Made by a program: the position numbers and the translations under genes | DNA from: CAYUIG01 sp964444685 | Lineage (GTDB): Bacteria; Gemmatimonadota; Gemmatimonadetes; Longimicrobiales; RSA9 | Reading direction: 5' to 3' | NCBI GenBank assembly: GCA_964444685.1 | Contig: CAYUIG010000051.1 | Coordinates: 1-22,573, forward strand | Length of the DNA stretch: 22,573 nt | Shown: piece by piece, positions 7,830 to 14,068 of the stretch | Numbering within the stretch: position 1 is the first letter of the stretch | How the letters are laid out: each line of letters starts with the position of its first letter | Notes under the pieces: model-generated | Database searches by the model: none | The model's input: only the letters and a program-made list of their open reading frames with translations | Told to the model about the DNA's origin: nothing

Positions 7830-9567
7830 GCAGGCCGCCGCGCTGGTACTGGAGGAGATCGCGCGGCTGCTGGAGCTCCAGGGCGAGGACCGCTTTCGCG
7901 TGCGCGCGTTCCGCAGCGCCGCGCGCGCACTCGAGCGGGTCGAAGAAGATCTCCCTTCGCTCGTGCAGAGCGGCCGCCTCGCGCAGGTGCGCGGCATCGG
8001 CGCGGCCACGGCGCGCATCGTGGCCGAGCTCGTCGAGACCGGCCGCTCCTCCTACCACGAAGCACTGCGCGAGCGGACGCCGCTCGGCCTGCGCGAGCTG
8101 CTCGCGGTATCCGGCCTGGGTCCCGGCAAGGTGCACACGCTGCATCAGGAGCTCGGCGTGCAGTCGCTGGAGGACCTGGAGCGCGCGCTCGCCGAAGACC
8201 GCATCGCGGGGCTGCGCGGTTTCGGGCGACGCACCGCAGAGCGGATCGCCGGCGCGATCGGCTTCGTGCGCGGCACCCTCGGGCGCCGGCGGCTCGCGCC
8301 CGCACTGGAAACGCTGGAGCGTGCGGCGGGCGCGGTCGCCGCGATGGCGCACGTGCGGCGCAGCGTGGGCGCCGGCGAGGGACGACGTCGCCTCGAGACC
8401 GTGGGCGAGATCGTGGTCGTCGCCGAGGCGGAGCACCGCCACCACACCGCCGTGCTCGACAGCTTCTCCACGATGCCCGGGACCATGCGCGCGCGCATCG
8501 TCTCTGCGGATACGGCCGAGGCGTATCTGTCCGATGGCATTGCCATCCGCCTCGCACTCGCCGAGCCGGCCACGTTCGCAACGACGCTGCTCGAGGAGAC
8601 GGGCTCGGAGGCGCACCTGCGCGCGCTGCAGCAACGCGCGCGCACGCTGGGACTCGTTCTCGAGCGCGATGGCGTGAAGCGCGGCGATGTGCGCATCGAC
8701 ACGCCGGACGAGGAGGCGGTGTACGCGGCGCTCGAGATGGCGTACGTTGCCCCCGAGCTGCGTGAGGGTACGCTCGAGGTGATCGCGGCCGCGGAAGGCT
8801 GGCTGCCGCGTCTCATCGCGGAAGGCGAGCTGCGCGGCTGCTTCCACTGCCACACGACGGAGAGCGATGGCAAGGCCACGCTCGAGGAGCTGGGAGAAGC
8901 GGCGCGCGAGCTGGGGTGGCGGTATCTCGGGATTGCGGACCACTCGCAGGCGGCGAGCTACGCGGGCGGGCTTTCGCCCGCGCAGATCGAGCGGCAGCAC
9001 GCAGCCATTGATGCATGGAATGCGCGGTATGGGCACGAGGTCCGGCTGCTCAAGGGCATCGAGTGCGACATCCTGCAGGACGGCGCGCTCGACTACGAGG
9101 CGACGAATCCGGAGCTGTTCGACCGCTTCGATTACGTAATCGGGTCGGTGCACTCGCGCTTCATGCAGTCGCGCGACGACATGACGCGCCGCATCGTGCG
9201 GGCGGTGCGGAATCCCCGGCTGACGATGCTGGGGCATCCGACCGGGCGGCTGTTGCTCGCGCGCGCGCCGTACGACGTGGATGTCGATGCCATCGTCGCG
9301 GCCGCGGCAGAGAGTGGCGCTGCGATCGAGATCAATGCGGATGCGCATCGTTTGGATCTGGACTGGCGGTACTGGCCGCGTGCGAAGGCGTCGGGCGTGC
9401 GCTGCGCGATCAACCCCGATGCCCATTCCGTGTCGGGGCTGAACGTGGTTTCGCTCGGTGTGATGATGGCGCGCAAGGGATGGCTCGAAACGAAGGACGT
9501 GGTGAACGCATGGCCGCTCGTGGAGGTCGAGGCGTGGCTGGCGGAGCGAAGAAGCCGCGCGCGGTGA
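7822..9567 (+). CDS. polX: PolX-family protein: PHP exonuclease domain with degenerate polymerase site
   Basis: Family X DNA polymerase fused to a PHP domain, 581 residues, the normal bacterial PolX length. The N-terminal 8-kDa/HhH region is recognisable (VRGIGAATA, 56-64; VSGLGPGKV, 96-104; LRGFGRRTAERI, 131-142). In the palm, the usual GSxRR..ETxGDID is replaced by GEGRRRLETVGEIV (185-198), so the paired catalytic aspartates become Glu196 and Val198. The third aspartate of GxxVDLR is Arg243 in GIAIRLA (239-245). The PHP domain keeps all nine metal ligands: His342, His344, Asp349, His374, Glu414, His444, His472, Asp533 and His535. Family knowledge gives the PHP domain 3'-5' exonuclease and end-processing activity in base excision repair. 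This copy is probably an exonuclease without polymerase activity. It overlaps both neighbours. Confidence 0.92.
   Translation: MDKQAAALVLEEIARLLELQGEDRFRVRAFRSAARALERVEEDLPSLVQSGRLAQVRGIGAATARIVAELVETGRSSYHEALRERTPLGLRELLAVSGLGPGKVHTLHQELGVQSLEDLERALAEDRIAGLRGFGRRTAERIAGAIGFVRGTLGRRRLAPALETLERAAGAVAAMAHVRRSVGAGEGRRRLETVGEIVVVAEAEHRHHTAVLDSFSTMPGTMRARIVSADTAEAYLSDGIAIRLALAEPATFATTLLEETGSEAHLRALQQRARTLGLVLERDGVKRGDVRIDTPDEEAVYAALEMAYVAPELREGTLEVIAAAEGWLPRLIAEGELRGCFHCHTTESDGKATLEELGEAARELGWRYLGIADHSQAASYAGGLSPAQIERQHAAIDAWNARYGHEVRLLKGIECDILQDGALDYEATNPELFDRFDYVIGSVHSRFMQSRDDMTRRIVRAVRNPRLTMLGHPTGRLLLARAPYDVDVDAIVAAAAESGAAIEINADAHRLDLDWRYWPRAKASGVRCAINPDAHSVSGLNVVSLGVMMARKGWLETKDVVNAWPLVEVEAWLAERRSRAR
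9522..9526 (+). promoter_or_regulatory. ribosome binding site deciding the nth start
   Basis: GGAGG lies 7 bases before a GTG at 9534, inside the last codons of polX. An alternative in-frame ATG at 9510 lies upstream of this site, with no comparable ribosome site before it. This favours the GTG and implies translational coupling between polX and nth. Confidence 0.65.
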
Positions 9568-10247
9568 AGAAGCGCGCGCCCGCGACGAAGAGCCGTTTCC
9601 GGCGCGAGTCGAAGGTGGCGCGTCGCGAGCGTGTGCTGGAGATCCTGCGGCGCCTTCACGCGGAGTATCCGGATGCGCACACGTCGCTCGATCACCGTAA
9701 CGCGTACGAGCTGCTCACGGCCACGATCCTGTCGGCGCAGTGTACGGACGAGCGCGTGAACCAGGTCACACCGGCGCTCTTCCGCCGCTACCCCGCGCCT
9801 GCGGACCTGGCCGCGGCGAAAACGGAAGAGCTGGAAGAGCTGATCCGGCCGACCGGGTTCTACAGGAACAAGGCGAAGAGTCTTCTGGGCATGGCGGGCG
9901 CGTTGGTCGAGCGGCACGGCGGCGAGGTACCGGCCGCGATGGCGGAGCTGGTGACGCTGCCGGGTGTGGGCCGCAAGACGGCGAACGTCGTGCTCGGGAA
10001 CGCCTTCGGCATCGACGAGGGCGTGGTCGTGGACACGCACGTGCGGCGCGTGTCCGGTCGGCTCGCGCTGACGAAGCACGACGATCCCGAGAAGATCGAG
10101 CAGGATCTGATGCAGATCGTGCCACGCTCGGAGTGGACGCAGCTGCCGCACCTGTTCATCTACCATGGCCGCGCCGTGTGCAAGGCGCCTACGCCGCGCT
10201 GCGAGATCTGCGTGCTGAACGATCTCTGCCCCAGCTCGAGGGTGTGA
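9534..10247 (+). CDS. nth: endonuclease III, DNA glycosylase/AP lyase
   Basis: Removes oxidised pyrimidines from DNA and nicks the abasic site (base excision repair). The protein has 237 residues from the GTG at 9534. The helix-hairpin-helix LPGVGRKTANVVL (142-154) contains the catalytic lysine (Lys148), and VDTHVRRVSGR (166-176) contains the catalytic aspartate (Asp167). The four Cys of the iron-sulphur cluster are at 216, 223, 226 and 232 (C-x6-C-x2-C-x5-C). A Lys/Arg-rich extension of about 30 residues precedes the family core, making it longer than E. coli Nth (211). The gene overlaps polX by 34 bases, and its stop shares a base with the next start (TGATG). Activity residues are all intact. 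Confidence 0.95.
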   Translation: MAGGAKKPRAVKKRAPATKSRFRRESKVARRERVLEILRRLHAEYPDAHTSLDHRNAYELLTATILSAQCTDERVNQVTPALFRRYPAPADLAAAKTEELEELIRPTGFYRNKAKSLLGMAGALVERHGGEVPAAMAELVTLPGVGRKTANVVLGNAFGIDEGVVVDTHVRRVSGRLALTKHDDPEKIEQDLMQIVPRSEWTQLPHLFIYHGRAVCKAPTPRCEICVLNDLCPSSRV

Positions 10248-12316
10248 TGGCGAACCGGCTCGCGGGCGAGCGCAGTCCGTTCCTTCAGCATGGCGCGAAG
10301 CAGCCCGTCGACTGGCATCCATGGGGCGACGAGGCGTTCGAGACGGCGCGGTCCGAGAACAAGCCGGTGCTCCTCGACATCGGCGCGGTGTGGTGCCACT
10401 GGTGCCACGTGATGGACCGCGAGAGCTACGAGGACACGGAGACCGCGGCGCTGATCAACGAGCTGTTCGTGCCGGTGAAGGTGGACCGGGACGAGCGCCC
10501 GGATGTGGACGCACGCTACCAGCGGGCCGTGCAGCTGCTCACGGGGCAGGGCGGCTGGCCCCTGACCGCGATCCTTACGCCGGACGGCGAGGTCTTCTAC
10601 GGCGGCACGTACTTCCCGCCCGAGGACTTGCCCGGCCGCCCCGCGTTCCGGCGCGTGCTGCGCGAGGTCGCGCGGGTGTGGCGGGACGAGCCCGATCGTG
10701 CGCAGGGCGCGGCCGGTCAGATCCGGACGCGGCTGCGTGAGCTGTCCTCGGGCGAGAGCCAGGCGGGAGAGCCGCGCGCCTCGCTCATCGAAGCCGCACT
10801 CGAAGAGCTGGCCGATTCCTTCGACTTCCGCCACGGCGGATTCGGCCGCGCGCCGAAGTTTCCGCATCCCGGCGGAATCGATCTGCTTCTCGATGAGTGG
10901 CTGGATCACGAAACCGACTGGGCGCGCCGGATCGTGGCGGAGACGCTCGCGGCGATGGCGCGCGGCGGCTTCCACGACCAGCTCGGCGGCGGATTCCACC
11001 GCTACTCGACGGATGCCCGCTGGCTCGTGCCGCACTTCGAGAAGATGTCGTACGACAACGGCGCGCTGCTCGTCACGTATGCGCGCGCCGCGTCCGCGCT
11101 CCGCGACGACGAGTTCGCCGCGGTGGCCGGAGGCGTCGTGTGGCACTACCGCGACATCGCGCCCGGGCTGCTCACGGTCGGCGGATTCCCGGCATCGCAA
11201 GATGCCGACATCACCGATGATGACGGCGACTACTGGACGTGGACGGAGTCGGAGGTTCGAACGGCGATCGCCGATGACGGTCTCTCGGATGCGGCGCTCC
11301 TGCACTTCGGATTCGATGATGCCGGCGGACGCATGCATCTGGACCCGGAGCGTCACGTCCTCTTCCGCAAGCGCACGATCGCGCAGGTGGCGGAGTCTCT
11401 CGGCACAACGAACGAAGAAGCGGGGCGGCGGATCGATGCAGCGAGTGACCGGCTGAAGCGCGCGCGCGATGCGCGGACGCGGCCGTATGTCGACGAAACG
11501 ATCTACACGGGGTGGTCCGCGATGGTCGCCGCCGGCTTCCTCGCCGCCGGACGGTATGCGGGTGTTTCAGCGGCGGCGGATGCACTGCGGACGCTCGAGC
11601 GCATCTGGAGCGAAGGATGGGATGACGAGCAGGGTCTCGTGCACGCGCTCGGCGGCGAGGAGCTCTACTTCGTCGATGATCCGGCTCTCGCCGCCGGTGC
11701 GCTGCTCGATGCCTGGGAGTGGACACAGGACGCCTCGTGGCTGGAGCGCGCGCGGCGGGCCGCGGAGGTAATGGTGCACCGCTTCGCCACGCCATCGGGT
11801 GCACTGGCGGACCGGCCGACGGACGAGCCCGGCCACGGCGCACTCGCCACGCCGTACCTGCCGATCGCGGATGCGCCGACGCCATCCGGCAACGGCGCCG
11901 CCGCGCTGGCACTCCAGCGATTGCACGCGATCACCGGAGAGGCGAAGTGGCTGGAGCATGCATCCGCCATCCTGCGTGCATTCGGCGCATCGGCCGGCCG
12001 GCTGACGAGCTCCGCGGCCACGTGGATGAAGGCACTGTCCTGGTCCGTGCGCCCGGTGACGACCGTGGTGGTCGTGGGCGAGCCTGCCGAGGAAGCCACC
12101 GGCAAGCTGCTGGCGGAAGCGCTGAAGGTGTATCGCCCGCGGACGGTCGTCCGGCGCGTCGCACCGGGTGAGGACCCGGCGCAGTTGCGGGAGGCGGTGC
12201 GCGCGATGCTGACGAGCGCATGGCCGCGCGCGTACGTTTGCGCGGGCCGCGTATGTGCGGCACCGGTGGAGGAAGCCGCGGCGCTCGGCGAACTGCTGCG
12301 AACGTTCAGGGGATGA
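10247..12316 (+). CDS. DUF255 thioredoxin-fold protein (YyaL/SPATA20-like)
   Basis: A 689-residue, two-domain protein of the DUF255 family found from bacteria to man (SPATA20). The N-terminal thioredoxin-like domain (about 1-170) opens with LAGERSPFLQHGAKQPVDW and carries a redox-type motif WCHWCHVM (49-56; Cys50 and Cys53). It continues with VKVDRDERPDVD and GQGGWPLTAILTPDGEVFYG, all family signatures. The rest is an alpha/alpha-barrel domain resembling glycoside hydrolases and epimerases (FGRAPKFPHP, 'FHDQLGGGFHRYS'). No reaction is firmly known for the family. The start is an ATG sharing one base with the nth stop, preceded by GAGGG (10238-10242). A GTG one codon earlier is possible. It has no signal peptide, so it is probably cytoplasmic. 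The family call is strong; the function is not known. Confidence 0.93.
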   Translation: MANRLAGERSPFLQHGAKQPVDWHPWGDEAFETARSENKPVLLDIGAVWCHWCHVMDRESYEDTETAALINELFVPVKVDRDERPDVDARYQRAVQLLTGQGGWPLTAILTPDGEVFYGGTYFPPEDLPGRPAFRRVLREVARVWRDEPDRAQGAAGQIRTRLRELSSGESQAGEPRASLIEAALEELADSFDFRHGGFGRAPKFPHPGGIDLLLDEWLDHETDWARRIVAETLAAMARGGFHDQLGGGFHRYSTDARWLVPHFEKMSYDNGALLVTYARAASALRDDEFAAVAGGVVWHYRDIAPGLLTVGGFPASQDADITDDDGDYWTWTESEVRTAIADDGLSDAALLHFGFDDAGGRMHLDPERHVLFRKRTIAQVAESLGTTNEEAGRRIDAASDRLKRARDARTRPYVDETIYTGWSAMVAAGFLAAGRYAGVSAAADALRTLERIWSEGWDDEQGLVHALGGEELYFVDDPALAAGALLDAWEWTQDASWLERARRAAEVMVHRFATPSGALADRPTDEPGHGALATPYLPIADAPTPSGNGAAALALQRLHAITGEAKWLEHASAILRAFGASAGRLTSSAATWMKALSWSVRPVTTVVVVGEPAEEATGKLLAEALKVYRPRTVVRRVAPGEDPAQLREAVRAMLTSAWPRAYVCAGRVCAAPVEEAAALGELLRTFRG

Positions 12317-12325
12317 GGAGAGACG

Positions 12326-12883
12326 ATGCCGTCACGTGAGGAAGCGGTCCGGCTGCTGGAGGCGTGGGTCGAGAACGAGGGGCTGCGCAACCACATGCGC
12401 TCGGTCGAAGTGGCGGTGCGTGCCTATGCGCGCAGCTTCGGCGAGGACGAGGAGCAGTGGGGGCTGGCGGGATTGCTGCACGATCTCGACTGGGAGAAGT
12501 ATCCCGACGAACACCCGCTGCGCGCCGTCGATGCACTCCGGGAACTGGGATATCCGGAGCCCGTGCTGCACGCGATCCTCGCGCACCGCCACGAATTCAC
12601 GAAGGTCGAACCGGAGTCGCTGCTCGATCGGACGCTGCTCGCGTGTGACGAGCTGACGGGGCTCATCACGGCCACCGCACTCGTGCGTCCCACGGGCATC
12701 GACGATCTCACGCCGAAGTCCGTGAAGAAGAAGATGAAGGACCGCGCGTTCGCTGCGGGTGTGGACCGGGAGGAAGTGCTGCGCGGGGCGGAGCTGCTGG
12801 GAATCGACTTCGATACGCACATCGGCAACGTCATCGCCGCGATGCAGGAGATCGCGGGCGAGCTGGGCCTGCGCCGGTCGTAG
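12326..12883 (+). CDS. HD/HDIG-domain hydrolase
   Basis: A 185-residue cytoplasmic protein of the HD superfamily of metal-dependent phosphohydrolases. The ligand pattern is His23 (NHM), His52-Asp53 in LLHDLDWEKYP (51-60), and Asp108 in ACDELTGLI (106-114), with AHRHE (86-90) between. The opening SREEAVRLLEAWVENEGLRN is the usual helical start of this branch. Such small HDIG proteins are generally called nucleotide or phosphate-ester hydrolases, but the substrate is not known. It starts 9 bases after the DUF255 gene with a ribosome site GAGGAGA (12315-12321). It is the last gene before the terminator-like hairpin, so it closes the run that begins at 6400. Confidence 0.88.
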   Translation: MPSREEAVRLLEAWVENEGLRNHMRSVEVAVRAYARSFGEDEEQWGLAGLLHDLDWEKYPDEHPLRAVDALRELGYPEPVLHAILAHRHEFTKVEPESLLDRTLLACDELTGLITATALVRPTGIDDLTPKSVKKKMKDRAFAAGVDREEVLRGAELLGIDFDTHIGNVIAAMQEIAGELGLRRS

Positions 12884-12888
12884 GAGAA

Positions 12889-12922
12889 CGCGGGCGCCGG
12901 GTCAAACCTCCCGGCGCCCGCG
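12889..12922. terminator. strong hairpin between convergent genes
   Basis: A perfect 13-bp inverted repeat, CGCGGGCGCCGGG (12889-12901) and CCCGGCGCCCGCG (12910-12922), with an 8-base loop. It lies 5 bases after the HD gene stop and 7 bases before the end of the minus-strand AT-hook gene. No U-run follows on either strand, so it is a GC-rich terminator candidate serving both directions rather than a classic intrinsic terminator. Confidence 0.7.
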
Positions 12923-12929
12923 CGTCATA

Positions 12930-13361
12930 TCAGCCCACCGCCCTCTGGACGCGGTCGACCCAGGTGTCGAGGCGGCCGATCACGCCGATCACGTCCGCCT
13001 TCGCTTCTGCACTCGCAACTTCGCGGGCAAACTCGAGCAGCACGGCGCGCACGGCGCCGCGTGCGTCACCGGACGCCGGGGCGGCCGCGCGCGTCGCGCT
13101 CTTCGGCGGACGGCCCGGGCCCCTCTTTGCCGCCTTCTTTCCGGCGGGTGCGGCCGCCGCGCGCTTGCGGCCGCGCTTCCCAATGGCACGCATGCGCTTC
13201 ACCTGAAGCGGATACCGCGCATGAAACTGTCGCACGCTGAGGGAGCCGACGCTGCGATCCACCTTCTTCGCCTTCTGATGCAGCTCCTCGCTGGAGATCG
13301 ATGGCTTTCGCTCCAGCTCCTTGCGGACCATATCCATGACCCGCGGGTTGGTCCCGGCCAT
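12930..13361 (-). CDS. AT-hook, Lys/Arg/Ala-rich DNA-binding protein candidate
   Basis: A 143-residue basic protein. The N-terminal part (about 1-60) is helical and contains VRKELERKPSISSEELHQKA (12-31) and SVRQFHARYPLQVKRM (42-57), resembling a small winged-helix or helix-turn-helix unit without a family I can name. The central region (61-95) is a flexible Lys/Arg/Ala linker with a canonical AT-hook core GPGRPPK (81-87). The C-terminus (about 101-142) is a predicted amphipathic helix that could mediate dimerisation. This resembles histone H1/HMGA-style architectural proteins. A ribosome site AAGGAG lies just before the ATG on the minus strand. It is transcribed away from the small lipoprotein gene and converges on the HD gene. 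A role in nucleoid organisation or regulation is inferred. Confidence 0.75.
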   Translation of the reverse strand: MAGTNPRVMDMVRKELERKPSISSEELHQKAKKVDRSVGSLSVRQFHARYPLQVKRMRAIGKRGRKRAAAAPAGKKAAKRGPGRPPKSATRAAAPASGDARGAVRAVLLEFAREVASAEAKADVIGVIGRLDTWVDRVQRAVG

Positions 13362-13399
13362 GCGCTCCTTTCGTGGCGGTTTTATTCGGAGTTGCGGGA

Positions 13400-13428
13400 A
13401 AGAGACTCGGAGCAGTGAGAACTGTCAA
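13400..13428 (-). promoter_or_regulatory. possible promoter of the AT-hook gene
   Basis: On the minus strand a perfect -35 TTGACA (13423-13428) is followed after 17 bases by a poor -10 (TCTCTT, 13400-13405), about 39 bases before the ATG. Only the -35 is convincing. Confidence 0.3.
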
Positions 13429-13474
13429 GGACATATGGACCGACTGTCGTGTGGCGTCCTGCCGGGAGAGCGTC

Positions 13475-13480
13475 TATATT
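13475..13480 (+). promoter_or_regulatory. possible -10 element of the small lipoprotein gene
   Basis: TATATT matches the sigma70 -10 consensus at five of six positions and lies 28 bases before the lipoprotein ATG in an otherwise GC-rich stretch. No good -35 is seen at 16-18 bases upstream. Confidence 0.35.
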
Positions 13481-13508
13481 CGGCGCCGCCCAACCGAACG
13501 GAGGACAG

Positions 13509-13718
13509 ATGCGGGGATACCGGGTGCTTGCGGCCGTCATCGTACTGGCCGCGTGCGGTGATGCGGAAACGAACGACAGCCGGGGATATACGAAGGCGCC
13601 GCTCGAACATCCGACGGTGATGATCCGTTCGGAGGAGCCGGACGCCATGCGGGAGTTCGGGGAGCCGAACCTGCCGCGCCCCGTAGTGCTCGAAGACACG
13701 ACGTCGACGGCCGAATAG
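13509..13718 (+). CDS. very small lipoprotein of unknown function
   Basis: A 69-residue protein with a short signal peptide: a positive start (MRGYR), a hydrophobic run VLAAVIVL, and a lipobox LAAC with the lipidated cysteine at residue 16. The mature part of about 54 residues is acidic and Pro/Glu/Thr-rich, with no recognisable domain. The start is supported by GGAGG (13500-13504), 4 bases before the ATG; the in-frame ATG at 13449 lacks this. The protein should be anchored to the membrane on the periplasmic side or to the outer membrane. Its stop directly abuts the stop of the convergent minus-strand gene, with no terminator visible between them. I do not recognise the family. Confidence 0.7.
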   Translation: MRGYRVLAAVIVLAACGDAETNDSRGYTKAPLEHPTVMIRSEEPDAMREFGEPNLPRPVVLEDTTSTAE

Positions 13719-14003
13719 TCAGACGACCGGCGGACGTGGCCGTGCCGCCCGCCGGAACAGCGCGATCCGCTCCTGCTCGGGCAGCGCCTCTGCGCGTTCC
13801 CGGGCCATGCCGGGCGGGACGTGCCATGCGACGCCGGTGATCAGCGTTTCACCCCCGGGCCGGCCGTCGCGGCTGAAGAGCAGCGCGTTGTGCCATGTGC
13901 CGAGGTCGTCCGGCTCGGAGCGCACCCACACCTCGCAGCGCGCGCCATCGATGAAGATGGCGCCGATCCTCTCTTCGATCCCGCCGGTCGGACCGGTCCT
14001 CAT
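13719..14003 (-). CDS. small soluble protein of unknown function
   Basis: A 94-residue protein read on the minus strand from an ATG at 14003, with GGGAG about 8 bases upstream. It has strand-rich segments IGAIFIDGARCEVWVRSEPD (13-32), WHNALLFSRDG (37-47) and GGETLITGVAWHVP (50-63), then a charged helix ending in ARPRPPVV. The pattern suggests a small beta-sheet domain. There is no signal peptide, Cys pair or catalytic motif. It lies just downstream of the large minus-strand lipoprotein gene (65 bases apart) and could be co-transcribed with it, or be separated from it by the hairpin at 14049-14063. Longer readings upstream of this start run inside the neighbouring gene and look spurious. I do not recognise the family. 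Confidence 0.6.
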   Translation of the reverse strand: MRTGPTGGIEERIGAIFIDGARCEVWVRSEPDDLGTWHNALLFSRDGRPGGETLITGVAWHVPPGMARERAEALPEQERIALFRRAARPRPPVV

Positions 14004-14048
14004 GGCTGCCGCTCCCGCTGCCGTGATCGTCGGGCGGGAGTGTCGCAA

Positions 14049-14063
14049 GTCCCGAACCGGGAC
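14049..14063. terminator. short hairpin after the minus-strand lipoprotein gene
   Basis: GTCCCG and CGGGAC separated by AAC form a 6-bp stem a few bases beyond the stop of the minus-strand lipoprotein gene. There is no U-run, and the stem is short, so it is a weak terminator candidate. Confidence 0.3.
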
Positions 14064-14068
14064 GGCAA

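Noticed and set aside
7708..9426. Long open frame on the minus strand opposite polX
   Set aside because: It is Arg/His/Pro-rich without domains and mirrors the GC-rich third positions of polX, whose + strand product carries clear motifs.
9510..9533. ATG start for nth at 9510
   Set aside because: The GTG at 9534 has a well-spaced GGAGG, while the ATG has no such site and would only add eight Gly/Arg-rich residues.
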